Positions 34,597-43,402 of a stretch of 64,000 nucleotides of DNA are shown one piece after another; positions within the stretch are counted from its first letter, which is position 1, and the number at the start of each line of letters is the position of its first letter. The DNA comes from Myxococcales bacterium (lineage in GTDB: Bacteria > Myxococcota_A > Polyangia > Polyangiales > Polyangiaceae). A model generated the notes under the pieces. That model was not told where the DNA came from, searched no databases, and worked only from the letters and a program-made list of their open reading frames with translations. Location of the stretch: contig JADJQX010000001.1 of assembly GCA_016712525.1 (NCBI GenBank), positions 1,550,001-1,614,000 of the forward strand. The letters run 5' to 3'. Made by a program: the position numbers and the translations under genes.

Positions 34597-37362
34597 ATGC
34601 CATCTTCGAGCGCCCCCGAGCCCGTCGACAAAGACCTCGCCGTCCGCGAGGACATCCGCTTGCTCGGCCGTTTGCTCGGGGACACCGTGAGGGCCTCCGA
34701 CGGCGACGCCGTGTTCGACGCGATCGAGCGCGTGAGGCAGCTCTCGATCCGCTTCGCGACGAGCGCCGACCCCGAGGCGCAGCGCGCGGCGCGGACCGAG
34801 CTCGAGGCCCTCCTCGACGGCCTCCCGCGCGACGACGCGATGATCGTGCTCCGCGCGTTCGCCTTCTTTCTTCAGCTCGCCAATATCGCCGAGGATCAGC
34901 ACGTCGTGCGGCGTCGTCGCGCGCACGAGGAGCGCGGGTCGGCACCCCGTGAGGGCACGCTCGCCCACGCGTTCGAGAGGCTCGCGGCGAGGGGGGTAAC
35001 GGCCCAGGAGATCCAGCGATGCCTCGGGTCGGCGTTCGTGTCGCCGGTGCTCACCGCGCACCCCACCGAGGTCTCGCGAAAGTCGGTCTTGGCGCGGCAG
35101 GACACGATCGCCAAGCTCCTCGACGATCGGGATCGCATTCGCCTCACTCCCGGCGAGCTCGCCGAACAAGAGGCCGTCATGCGCCGGGAGATCTTGGCCC
35201 TCTGGCTCACACGCACCGTTCGCGTCGAGCGCCTCGGTCCGCTCGACGAGGTCGCCGGTGGCATCGGCTACTACACGAAGACCTTCTTCTCGGAGCTCCC
35301 GAGGCTCTACGCCGAGCTCGAGGACATGCTCACCGAGCGCTTCGGCGTGACGGAGCGCCCTCCGAGCTTCTTTCGGATCGGCTCGTGGATGGGCGGAGAT
35401 CGTGACGGGAACCCGTTCGTCACGGCCCCCGTGCTGCGAGAGACCTTGCGGCGTCAGTCGTCGGCCGCGCTCGCCCACTACATGAACGAGGTGCACACGC
35501 TCGGCGGCGAGCTGTCGCTCTCGGGCCTCTTCGTCGCGTCGACCCCGGCGCTCTCGGCGCTCGCGGAGCGCTCCCCCGACACCTCGGCGCAGCGCCGTGA
35601 CGAGCCGTTTAGGCGAGCGATTACGGGTATTTATGCGCGCCTCGCGGCGACGTCGGCGGTGCTCGACCGGGAGGAGCCCATGCGGCGCGCGGTGGGCCGG
35701 GCCGAACCCTACGCGACGCCCGAGGAGCTCGGCGCCGACCTTCGTACGATCGAGGAGGCGCTGCCCGCCGGGCTCTCGCGAGGTCGCCTTCGAGGCCTCT
35801 CGCGCGCGGTCGACGTGTTCGGATTCCACCTGGCGAAGCTCGATCTCCGTCAATGCTCCGACGTGCACGAGCGCACCGTGGCCGAGCTCTTCGCGCGGGC
35901 GGGCGTGCACACGAGCTACCTCTCCCTCGACGAAGAAGGGCGTGTCGCGCTCCTCGTGTCGGAGCTCGCGTCGCCGCGCCTCCTTCACTCGCCGTACGCC
36001 GACTACACCGACGAGACGCGCGGCGAGCTCGAGATCTTCTTCGCGGCCCGGGAGCTCCGGTCGACGTACGGCGCCGAGGCGATCTCGCACGCCATCATCT
36101 CGAAGACGAACGACGCGTCGGACGTGCTCGAGGTGGCGCTGCTCTTGAAGGAGTCCGGTCTCTTTCGGCCTGGAGAGCGCCCCTCGTCGGATCTCGACGT
36201 GGTCCCGCTCTTCGAGACGATCGACGACCTTCGCCGCGCGAGCGAGGTCATGGGCCGGCTCTTCGCGTTGCCCCTGTGGCGGGCCGTCGTGGCCTCGCGG
36301 GGCGACAGACACGAGGTGATGCTCGGGTACTCCGACAGCAACAAAGATGGCGGCTTCCTCACGTCGGGGTGGGAGCTCTACCGGGCGGAGCTCGCCCTCG
36401 TCCGGACCTTCGCCGCGCACGGCGTCACGCTGCGCCTCTTTCACGGCCGTGGTGGGAGCGTGGGCCGAGGCGGTGGCCCGAGCTACCAGGCGGTGCTCGC
36501 GCAGCCCCCGGGTGCCGTCGGCGGTCAGATCCGCATCACGGAGCAAGGCGAGGTCATCGCGTCGAAGTACGCGAGCCCCGACGTCGGTCGAAGGAACCTC
36601 GAGATCCTCGCGGCGGCCACGCTCGAGGCCTCGCTCCTCGACGACCCGGTCGACCCCGCGACGGTGGACGCGCGCCACGCCGTGATGGACGAGCTCTCGC
36701 GCGTCGCCTTTCGCGCCTACCGCGCCCTCGTCTACGAGACGCCGGGCTTCGACGTGTACTTCCGCGAGTCCACGCCCGTGTCGGAGATCGCGACGCTCAA
36801 CATCGGCTCGCGGCCGGCCTCGCGAAAGCCCTCGCAGCGCATCGAGGATCTGCGCGCGATCCCCTGGGTGTTCTCGTGGGCGCAGTGCCGCGTGATGCTG
36901 CCGGGGTGGTACGGCTTCGGCTCGGCCGTCACGGGCTTCCTCGCCTCGCGCCCGGAGGGGCTCGCCACGCTGCGCGCGATGTACGAGACGTGGCCGTTCT
37001 TCCGCATGCTGCTCTCGAACATGGACATGGTGCTCGCGAAGACCGATCTCCGAATCGCCTCGCGGTACGCCGAGCTCGTGTCGGACACCCGCCTGCGCGA
37101 GACCATCTTCGGTGCGATCTCCGAGGAGCACGCGCGCACGAAGGAGGCCGTGCTCGCGATCGAGGGCCGCGACGAGCTGCTCGCCGACAACCCGCTCTTG
37201 CGACGCTCGATCAAGAACAGGTTTCCGTACATGGACCCCCTGAACCACCTCCAGATCGAGCTCTTGCGCCGTCAGCGCGGAGGAGAGACCGACGCGCGGC
37301 TCGCGCGAGGCATCCACATCACGATCAACGGGATCGCCGCGGGCCTACGAAACTCGGGGTGA
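34597..37362 (+). CDS. ppc: Phosphoenolpyruvate carboxylase
   Basis: The product has 921 residues, the family's length. Catalytic sites are complete: TAHPTE with His155, GGDRDGNPFVT, GYSDSNKDGGFLTSGW, the PEP/bicarbonate loop FHGRGGSVGRGGGP, and RITEQGEVIASKY. The C-terminus ends NGIAAGLRNSG, matching the conserved C-terminal site. It forms oxaloacetate from PEP and bicarbonate to replenish the TCA cycle. The ATG at 34597 begins a normal PEPC N-terminus; in-frame sequence upstream is only the repeat array. The array directly before its leader may affect expression. Confidence 0.97.
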   Translation: MPSSSAPEPVDKDLAVREDIRLLGRLLGDTVRASDGDAVFDAIERVRQLSIRFATSADPEAQRAARTELEALLDGLPRDDAMIVLRAFAFFLQLANIAEDQHVVRRRRAHEERGSAPREGTLAHAFERLAARGVTAQEIQRCLGSAFVSPVLTAHPTEVSRKSVLARQDTIAKLLDDRDRIRLTPGELAEQEAVMRREILALWLTRTVRVERLGPLDEVAGGIGYYTKTFFSELPRLYAELEDMLTERFGVTERPPSFFRIGSWMGGDRDGNPFVTAPVLRETLRRQSSAALAHYMNEVHTLGGELSLSGLFVASTPALSALAERSPDTSAQRRDEPFRRAITGIYARLAATSAVLDREEPMRRAVGRAEPYATPEELGADLRTIEEALPAGLSRGRLRGLSRAVDVFGFHLAKLDLRQCSDVHERTVAELFARAGVHTSYLSLDEEGRVALLVSELASPRLLHSPYADYTDETRGELEIFFAARELRSTYGAEAISHAIISKTNDASDVLEVALLLKESGLFRPGERPSSDLDVVPLFETIDDLRRASEVMGRLFALPLWRAVVASRGDRHEVMLGYSDSNKDGGFLTSGWELYRAELALVRTFAAHGVTLRLFHGRGGSVGRGGGPSYQAVLAQPPGAVGGQIRITEQGEVIASKYASPDVGRRNLEILAAATLEASLLDDPVDPATVDARHAVMDELSRVAFRAYRALVYETPGFDVYFRESTPVSEIATLNIGSRPASRKPSQRIEDLRAIPWVFSWAQCRVMLPGWYGFGSAVTGFLASRPEGLATLRAMYETWPFFRMLLSNMDMVLAKTDLRIASRYAELVSDTRLRETIFGAISEEHARTKEAVLAIEGRDELLADNPLLRRSIKNRFPYMDPLNHLQIELLRRQRGGETDARLARGIHITINGIAAGLRNSG

Positions 37363-37601
37363 CGGGCCTCGCGCCGCGCCCATGAAGCGCCCTCCAGGCT
37401 GTCGGGCTCTGCGCACCGGAAGGCCGACGTGGTGCTCGGGAACCCGCGCCCTTGCGGGGCCGTCACCAGCGTAGCGATTGCGGCATAAGTTGAACGGAAG
37501 TTTTTGTGTCACAATGGTGGGTGAGGAGCCAATTGCGCATGTCGAATACGACAGGTTCTGAATCGCGCCCCGCGCTGCGGCCCCCGAGCCCGGGTGACAC
37601 C
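37363..37601. other. Gap after ppc: weak hairpin and AT-richer leader
   Basis: A short inverted repeat (CCCGC at 37443-37447, GCGGG at 37454-37458) follows ppc by 80 bp without a T-run. An AT-richer stretch near 37484-37520 is the only part resembling a promoter for the Cys-rich lipoprotein gene. I see no gene here. Confidence 0.4.
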
Positions 37602-37961
37602 ATGACGAGACATCTTCCCTTCGCGCTGTTCCTGAGTACGGGGCTGCTGCTCGTTTCGGCGTGCTCGAGCTCGCCATCGGGCGACGTGCCCGACGACGCG
37701 GGGGGCTCGTGCTCGAGCGTGCCTGCGCCTCGGTCCGGCCCTCGGCGGGTCGACGAGCTGCCGAGCGGAGCGTGCTCGGTGAAGGAATCGTGCGCGCTCG
37801 GTGCACATCGTACGTGTGCGTGCAGCGAGCTCGGTCCGTACGATGTCTACCAGTGCGAGTGCGATGGAGCCGTGTGGCGGTGCACCGTCACGTCACGGGC
37901 CGCCTCGGTCTGCTCTCCGTGCCCGGACGCCTCGACGTCGGACGCCGATCGCCCGGATTGA
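37602..37961 (+). CDS. Small Cys-rich lipoprotein
   Basis: The product has 119 residues. The leader ends LLLVSAC with SSSPSGD after it. The mature part holds about eleven further Cys in short spacings (CSVKESCALGAHRTCACSE, YQCECDGAVWRC, CSPCPD), which suggests a compact disulfide-bonded fold outside the cytoplasm. I do not recognise the family. It stands between ppc and the convergent PhoX-like gene, 25 bp from the latter's stop. Confidence 0.72.
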   Translation: MTRHLPFALFLSTGLLLVSACSSSPSGDVPDDAGGSCSSVPAPRSGPRRVDELPSGACSVKESCALGAHRTCACSELGPYDVYQCECDGAVWRCTVTSRAASVCSPCPDASTSDADRPD

Positions 37962-37986
37962 GCCGCGGGTCGCGCGGCCTTCGGGC

Positions 37987-39381
37987 TCATGCCTTTGGCC
38001 AAGGACCCGTGATCGCCACGGTCTCGTCGCGGTCGCCCTGGAGGTTCACGAAGAGCACGCTTCCGTCCGGCGAGAAACACGCGCCCGTGAGCTCGTCGCC
38101 GGGGGCCTCGCCCGGTCGTTCGGGGGTGTTCTTCGGGTTGCGCGCGAGGTCGAACACCGTGCCGTCGGGGCGGCGCGCACGAAGGTATTGGTGCGTGACC
38201 TCGGGGCTCGACGTGTAGTTGTCCTCGCAGAGGAGGACGTCGCCCCAGGGCGCGAGGCCGAGGTTGTCCGGCTGCGAGAGCACGCGCGGATCGGTCACTT
38301 CGTGGGCGAGCGCGAGGCGCGCGGCGAGCTTGCCGCGACCCGGGACGAGGCGGAACACCTGGCCGCGCTCGAGGTGCCCTCCTTGGGTTGCTGCGAGCCA
38401 TAGGCTCGAGCCGTCCCACACGATGCCCTCGAGCCTGGAGAACGTCGTCGCCTCGGGGCATTGCTCGCGGCACGGGCGCGACTCGGCGAGGGGATCCGGG
38501 ACGCGCACCCACTCGACCGCGACGCCCTCGGCCGTGCGGAGCGCGTAGCCCCGGGCGAGCTTGGCGGTCGATCGAAGATCGCGCACGACGAGCGCCTCGA
38601 GGACTCCCTCGTCGAGAGGTCGCGCGGGGTCTTCCGGCAAGAACCGGTAAAGGAGGCCCTGCTCGTGATCCTCGGTCATGTAGATGGCGCCGTCCGACGC
38701 ACGCGCGACGGCTTCGCGCTTGAACCTGCCCCACGAAGGGAGCTTTCGCGCGCGTGCGCCCTCGGTCGCGGGCACATGGAAGGCGTAGCCGTGCCCGGGC
38801 CTGTCGGACTCTTCGCACGAGACCCACCCACCTGCGACCACACCACCGGAGCAGTTCGTGTCGGTGCCGAAGAGGGCCATGGTGGTGCCGAGCACGGGGC
38901 GCGCGGACGTGTCGCCTGCGAGCGAACGCCGGAGCGCCGAGGGATCGACGCGAACCCGGCTCACGCCCCCGCGCATCGCCGGGTCGACGAGCTTGTCTCC
39001 ATCTCGCGGGGTGAGCACCTTCGGCCTCGGTGGCCCCGGGTGCGCGGGCCCGAGCTCGTGGTTGCGGAGGAGCACCCACTCGCCGCGATCGCCTTGAAAA
39101 CAAGCCATTCCATCGAGGAAACCGGGAACGGGGCGGCCGTCGTCGAGGGTGTCCTTTCCGGCGGCTTGCACGATGACGGCCCGGAAGCCTCGCGGGAGGT
39201 CGAGCACCGGGCCAGGCTCGAGCGGGCCGAGCTCGGCGCGGGCCTTCTTCGTGGGGTGGCGCGCCGGTGGGGCCTTTGGGCGCGACGCGCACCCCGACAC
39301 CACGACCCCGGTGAGGGCATGGGCGAGGAGCGCGCGGCGGGAGAGAGGGGCGGGCGAGCGTGGGTCGCTCATCGCGCCCAT
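37987..39381 (-). CDS. PhoX-like (DUF839) Tat-exported phosphatase/lipoprotein
   Basis: The product has 464 residues. The N-terminus reads LSRRALLAHALTGVVVSGC, combining a twin-arginine motif with a lipobox, so it is probably a Tat-exported lipoprotein. The body has DUF839/PhoX features: LRNHELGP, GTTMALFGTDTNCSGGVV, WVSCEESD, MTEDHEQG, LSQPDNLGLAPWGDVLLCEDN and a late GACFSPDGSVLFVNLQG strand. PhoX enzymes are Ca2+/Fe-dependent alkaline phosphatases; the ligands ring these Glu/Asp/Cys positions. The start could also be three codons in (ATG at 39372). It could release phosphate from organic phosphates outside the cell. Confidence 0.85.
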   Translation of the reverse strand: MGAMSDPRSPAPLSRRALLAHALTGVVVSGCASRPKAPPARHPTKKARAELGPLEPGPVLDLPRGFRAVIVQAAGKDTLDDGRPVPGFLDGMACFQGDRGEWVLLRNHELGPAHPGPPRPKVLTPRDGDKLVDPAMRGGVSRVRVDPSALRRSLAGDTSARPVLGTTMALFGTDTNCSGGVVAGGWVSCEESDRPGHGYAFHVPATEGARARKLPSWGRFKREAVARASDGAIYMTEDHEQGLLYRFLPEDPARPLDEGVLEALVVRDLRSTAKLARGYALRTAEGVAVEWVRVPDPLAESRPCREQCPEATTFSRLEGIVWDGSSLWLAATQGGHLERGQVFRLVPGRGKLAARLALAHEVTDPRVLSQPDNLGLAPWGDVLLCEDNYTSSPEVTHQYLRARRPDGTVFDLARNPKNTPERPGEAPGDELTGACFSPDGSVLFVNLQGDRDETVAITGPWPKA

Positions 39382-39399
39382 GCTACCGCGCCTCGTGCC

Positions 39400-39792
39400 C
39401 TACTCGCACTTGCCCGTTCGGAAGAACGAGTCCTCCGAGCACGTCTTGCCGTTCAATGTGCAGAGTGCATAGATGTACGTTCCCCCATTTCGGTCCTCGG
39501 TCCTCGTGGCGATCGTGCCGCCCTTGGACGCGCAGTACGAACGACCGTTCCCGCACTGGGCGCGGTAGAACGCCCACTGTTCGCAGCTCGCCCCGTCGGG
39601 GAAGACGCACGCCCCGGACGCGTCGACCTTGTACCCGAGCGCCCCGCAGTACTCCGACGCGGGGTTCGCCGGTCCGACGTTGCCGCGTTCGTCGTCGCTC
39701 GCGACGGGGCTCTTGCTCTCCGAGTCTCCTCCGCAGGCCGAAGCGAGGGCGCTCACGAGGAGCGCGACGGCCGTGATCCCGCGAACGTGCAT
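39400..39792 (-). CDS. DUF333 lipoprotein, single repeat
   Basis: The product has 130 residues. The lipobox is LASAC (Cys20). One DUF333 unit is present: NPASEYCGALGYKV, CVFPDGASCEQWAFYRAQC, SYCASKGG, ending in a CSEDSFFRTGKCE segment. DUF333 proteins were once called putative hemolysins but have no proven activity; the conserved Cys probably form disulfides. It is the shorter relative of the two-repeat gene just upstream, separated from it by 13 bp, and both are on the minus strand. Confidence 0.85.
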   Translation of the reverse strand: MHVRGITAVALLVSALASACGGDSESKSPVASDDERGNVGPANPASEYCGALGYKVDASGACVFPDGASCEQWAFYRAQCGNGRSYCASKGGTIATRTEDRNGGTYIYALCTLNGKTCSEDSFFRTGKCE

Positions 39793-39805
39793 GGTGCCCA
39801 AGAGT

Positions 39806-40588
39806 CTACTCGCACCGGCAGGTCGTGGCGAAGGTCTGCTCCTCGCACGAGGTGCCCGAGGGGAGCGTGCAGCGCGCGTACGACGCCGTAAAGCCGCCCC
39901 GGTCCTCCACGACGTTCGAGACCGTCCCGCCGCGTTTGGCGCAGAACGACTCGGCCTGACCGCACGTGCCGCGGAAGAACGCCCACTGCTCGCAGCGCGC
40001 GCCGCTCGGGAAGACGCAGTCCGAGTCGCGCGTCTCGTAGCCCATCGCGGCGCAGTAGACGGACGCAGGGTTCGCACCCGAGGGAGCCCCGCCGGCCCCT
40101 GGCGATGCGAGCGGTGTGCAAGCGGGCGCCGGCGGGGGCGGAGGCGGTGCGGGATCGGCGCACGTGCAGGTGCGGGCGAAGGTCGCTTCGTCGCACGAGG
40201 CTCCCGATGGGAGGGTGCAACGCGCATACGACGCCGTCCATCCGCCCTTGTCCTCGACGACGTTCTTCACTGTGCCGCCGTTCCGCGCGCAGAACGATCG
40301 TGTCTGGCCGCACTCTCCGCGGAAGAACGCCCACTCTTCGCACCGGGCGCCGTCGTCGAGGATGCACGTGGAGCCATCGAGGCGATAGCCCATCGACGCG
40401 CAGTAGACCGACGCCGGGTTCGCGCCCGACGGAGCTCCGCTCGACGGGCTCGCGGGGAGCGCCGTACACCCGGAGACGGGGCCTTGCGTGACGGGTTGGC
40501 CCGACGAGCCCGAGGGCGCGATCTCTGCGGCGCAGCCCACGAGCCCCACGACGATCGACACGATGCCCACGGCCGAGATCTTCTTCAT
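39806..40588 (-). CDS. DUF333 lipoprotein, two tandem repeats
   Basis: The product has 260 residues. The lipobox is VGLVGC. Two DUF333 units follow, each opening GANPASVYCA(S/A)MGY and containing (R/C)EEWAFFRG or CEQWAFFRG, then a (S/T)FCA(R/K)xGGTV stretch and a CTLPSGxSC end. A poly-Pro linker separates them. Compared with the neighbouring single-unit gene it looks like an in-gene duplication, and both genes seem to come from one ancestor. The motif at 40699-40713 lies 111 bp upstream of this start. Confidence 0.85.
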   Translation of the reverse strand: MKKISAVGIVSIVVGLVGCAAEIAPSGSSGQPVTQGPVSGCTALPASPSSGAPSGANPASVYCASMGYRLDGSTCILDDGARCEEWAFFRGECGQTRSFCARNGGTVKNVVEDKGGWTASYARCTLPSGASCDEATFARTCTCADPAPPPPPPAPACTPLASPGAGGAPSGANPASVYCAAMGYETRDSDCVFPSGARCEQWAFFRGTCGQAESFCAKRGGTVSNVVEDRGGFTASYARCTLPSGTSCEEQTFATTCRCE

Positions 40589-40698
40589 GACGGATACTCC
40601 AAGTTGAGGTCGTGAAGCGCCTCGCGTGCGCCTCGCTCCCCTGACACGCGGCCTCGTCCTCCGTCCCACGCCGCGGTGTCGAAAAAAACGGAGTCACT

Positions 40699-40713
40699 CG
40701 TAAGTGCTTGAAA
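40699..40713. promoter_or_regulatory. CGTAAGTGCTTGAAA motif shared with 12085-12099
   Basis: This element lies between the divergent DUF333 gene (start 40588, minus) and the kinase gene (start 40799, plus), 14 of 15 bases identical to the copy at 12085. The TTGAAA half resembles a -35 box for the plus-strand kinase, whereas the shared position relative to minus-strand exported-protein genes suggests the other direction. The direction is undecided. Confidence 0.3.
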
Positions 40714-40798
40714 GTGCGTCGATTTCTTGGCGAAGAAAAAGAGCGCCGACCACGGCGCGCGCCCTTCGCGTACGTTGAAGGGTGACCCTTCGCCTCGC

Positions 40799-42514
40799 AT
40801 GACGAGCCTCAAGGACAAATTCATCCCCGGAGCCAAGGTCGGCGCGTACGAGCTCGTGCGTCGCCTCGGCGCCGGAGGCATGGGCACCGTGTTCGAGGCG
40901 CGTGGGCCTTCGGGGCGGGTGGCCGTGAAGGTGCTCACCGCCTACCCGGTCGAGAGCGGTCGTGATCCGCGGTTCCAGCGCGAGGCCGAGGCGCTCCGGC
41001 TCTTGTCGCATCCGGGCATCGTGCCGGTGCTCGACGCAGGCACCGATCGCGCGACGGGCACACCGTACTTGGTCATGGAGCTACTCGAGGGAGACGACCT
41101 CGACTCGATGCTGCTTCGTACGGGGCGCTTTTCTCCCGAGATCGTGATCGCCATCGGGCTCGAGATCGGGGCGGCTCTGGAGCACGCGCACCTCCACGCG
41201 TTCGTGCACCGCGACATCAAGCCCGCGAACGTCTATTTGCCTCGTGACCTCGCGCGGGGGCGGGCCATCTTGTGCGACTTCGGGCTCTCGAAGCGCACCG
41301 ATCTCGCGGCCTCACTCACCGAGACGGGGGCGCTGCTCGGCACGCCGCACTACATGTCGCCGGAGCAGTTCCTCGACGCGAAGCGGGTCGACGCGAAGAG
41401 CGACGTGTTCGGGCTCTCGATGACGCTGCTCCACGCCCTCGTGGGCATCCACCCGTACGAGCACCTCACCGATCCGAGCCAGCTCATGCTCCAGCTCTGC
41501 ACGAAGCCCGTGCCCGACGCGAGAGAGCTGCTCCCCTCGGTGCCTCCTGCCCTCGCCGAGGCGCTCGCTCGGGGGCTCGTGACCGACCCGCGCCGGCGCG
41601 CTTCGGTCGCCGAGCTCGTCGCGGCGCTCGAGGTCGCGCGGGCCGACGCGGGTGAGCCCGTGCGCTCGAGGACGAAGCCTCCCTCCACGGTGGCCGGTCC
41701 GTCGCGGCGAGGCTCGGTCGCGCGCGCTCCCAAGGCCCCCAAGACGCTCGAGCTCGAACAAGGCACCTACCGTGTGCTCACACGCGACGCGTCGACGGGG
41801 CTTTCGTTCGAGGGCCTCGACGTCGACGGGCGTGTCGTGCAAATCGTGAAAATTCCAGGCATTTTTCGCACCGACGAGGGGCGTGCCGCGTTCTCCGAGG
41901 AGGTCGCGGCGCTCTGCTCGGTGCTCAGCGAGAGCCTCGTGGCGGTGCTCGATCACGGCGCCGTGGGAGACGACTCGTGGCTCGTGACCGAGCCTCGTGA
42001 CGGCCAAGACCTTCAGTCGTTCGTCGACGAGGCGGGGCCCTGGAGCTACGCCCCGGCGCTCCGTGCGTTCAGCCGCGCGGCGCGTGGTCTCTCGGCGCTC
42101 GCCGAAGCCGGTGTGGTCCACGGGAGCCTCCGACCCGAGGCGTTCCACGTGAGGGCGGGCGCGCGTGGGACGAAGCTGCTCGTCTTGCACGACCTCGGGG
42201 TCGGGCGGAGGCTCGCGTCGTTCACGACCAAGTCCGGAGCTTCGTCTCCACCGGGGCGTCGGTCCGCCGACATCCGGACCGACGTCGTCGGTGTGCTCGC
42301 GACGCTCTCGTACGCGCTCACGGGTCGTCTGCCGTTCGCGGGGCGATCGAAGGGCAGCATTCGCGCCGACGCGCTCGCCAAGGTCGGCGGCGGCGCCAAA
42401 GAGAAGGCCGCCCTCGAGGCCCTCCTCCAGCGCGCGATGACCGGGAAAATCCCCTCGCTCGTGGCCCTCGCGACCGAGCTTCGCCTTCTCGGCGGCGAGG
42501 GAACGGCGTACTGA
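40799..42514 (+). CDS. Soluble Ser/Thr protein kinase fused to a pseudokinase
   Basis: The product has 571 residues with no transmembrane helix. Residues about 17-285 are an intact Hanks kinase: GAGGMGTVF loop, Lys44 in VAVKVL, HRDIKPANV with Asp139, DFGLSKR with Asp160, and a GTPHYMSPEQ activation segment. After a basic linker, residues about 315-571 repeat the fold but the catalytic loop reads HGSLRPE (441-447) and the DFG region HDLGVGRR, so the second copy lacks the catalytic Asp of HRD. It is probably an allosteric or scaffolding domain. The ATG at 40799 was preferred to an upstream TTG. It faces the sigma factor gene. Confidence 0.88.
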   Translation: MTSLKDKFIPGAKVGAYELVRRLGAGGMGTVFEARGPSGRVAVKVLTAYPVESGRDPRFQREAEALRLLSHPGIVPVLDAGTDRATGTPYLVMELLEGDDLDSMLLRTGRFSPEIVIAIGLEIGAALEHAHLHAFVHRDIKPANVYLPRDLARGRAILCDFGLSKRTDLAASLTETGALLGTPHYMSPEQFLDAKRVDAKSDVFGLSMTLLHALVGIHPYEHLTDPSQLMLQLCTKPVPDARELLPSVPPALAEALARGLVTDPRRRASVAELVAALEVARADAGEPVRSRTKPPSTVAGPSRRGSVARAPKAPKTLELEQGTYRVLTRDASTGLSFEGLDVDGRVVQIVKIPGIFRTDEGRAAFSEEVAALCSVLSESLVAVLDHGAVGDDSWLVTEPRDGQDLQSFVDEAGPWSYAPALRAFSRAARGLSALAEAGVVHGSLRPEAFHVRAGARGTKLLVLHDLGVGRRLASFTTKSGASSPPGRRSADIRTDVVGVLATLSYALTGRLPFAGRSKGSIRADALAKVGGGAKEKAALEALLQRAMTGKIPSLVALATELRLLGGEGTAY

Positions 42515-42542
42515 GCCTGGCTCGAGCCGACGGTGCGCCGAG

Positions 42543-43379
42543 TCACTCGAGCAGTCGCGACAGGGTCACGTCGAGGCGGCTCTGGGCGAGCCGAAGGACG
42601 CTCGCGATCGACGAGGGAGAGAGACGCTTCTCGTCGCGGAGGAGAGACTCGGTGGCCTCGAGCACGGCCGTGCGTGCCTCGGCCACGCGCCGCGCGATCG
42701 TGGATCGAGGGGTTTTGTAGAGCACCGAGAGCTGATCCATGGTGAGCCCCTCGATGTAGTGGAGGCGCAAGATCGTGCGCCCGTTCGCGTCGAGGCCGGC
42801 GAGCACACGACGGAACGCGTCTTGGAAGAGCGCTTGAGTGTGCTCTTTGACGTAAGCGAGCTCGGGATCGCCCGAGAAGGTCGCGTCGTCGCCGAGGCTC
42901 TCGGTCTTCGGGCCCGAGGCGCGGACGTGGTTCAGGGCCGTACGCGACGCCACCACGCGGAGCCACCCTCCGAGCGGGCCTTTCCCCGAGTACTCGAGGA
43001 TCTTGGGCGATTTCCCCTCGGCGCCGAGGACGAGGGCCTCGCGCACTTTCTGGACGATCTCGTCGACCGTGTGTTTTCCGGCGCGCACCCTCACGACGTA
43101 GTCGGGGACGTGGGAGAGGTAGCGCTCTTCGAAGATCGAGAGGGCGGCGCGATCGTGGGACGCGACGGCGAACGCGAGGAAGAGATCGGCCACGTGCACG
43201 GTCGCGAGCGCGGCTAGGGAGCCCACGTGACGCGCGAGGTGTGCCACGAACGCCTCGGTCGGGACCGCCAGGTCGGGCCACGCACGACGGGCCTCGGTCT
43301 CGAGGCGCAGGAGCTCGTGCTCGGGCGCATCGAACGACGCGACGGCGCGAAAAACTGCGGCGAGCGTTGCCTCTCCCAC
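42543..43379 (-). CDS. Sigma-70-family (ECF-like) sigma factor paired with a kinase
   Basis: The product has 278 residues. Region 2 is in the centre (FEERYLSHVPDYVVRVR, then LGGWLRVVASRTALNHVR) and region 4 near the C-terminus has a clear helix-turn-helix: TILRLHYIEGLTMDQLSVLYKTPRSTIARRV. A long N-terminal part of about 90 residues precedes region 2. No region 1.1 or 3 is visible, fitting extracytoplasmic-function-like factors. It diverges from a kinase with an N-terminal anti-sigma-like zinc motif; ECF factors controlled by adjacent kinases are known. The start was set at the GTG at 43377-43379; an upstream GTG at 43424 would overlap the divergent gene. Confidence 0.85.
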   Translation of the reverse strand: MGEATLAAVFRAVASFDAPEHELLRLETEARRAWPDLAVPTEAFVAHLARHVGSLAALATVHVADLFLAFAVASHDRAALSIFEERYLSHVPDYVVRVRAGKHTVDEIVQKVREALVLGAEGKSPKILEYSGKGPLGGWLRVVASRTALNHVRASGPKTESLGDDATFSGDPELAYVKEHTQALFQDAFRRVLAGLDANGRTILRLHYIEGLTMDQLSVLYKTPRSTIARRVAEARTAVLEATESLLRDEKRLSPSSIASVLRLAQSRLDVTLSRLLE

Positions 43380-43402
43380 ACCGGTAACTATAGTGCGATG
43401 GC
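43380..43402. promoter_or_regulatory. 23-bp divergent promoter gap with palindromic ACTATAGT
   Basis: Only 23 bp separate the chosen starts of the sigma factor gene (43379) and the kinase gene (43403). The palindrome ACTATAGT at 43387-43394 contains TATAGT on both strands, resembling a -10 box in each direction. If used, both transcripts would begin within a few bases of the start codons and be nearly leaderless. Alternative starts would shift this picture. Confidence 0.4.

Noticed and set aside
37443..37458. Terminator after ppc
   Set aside because: The stem is only 5 bp and there is no T-run, so it was described in the gap entry and not called.
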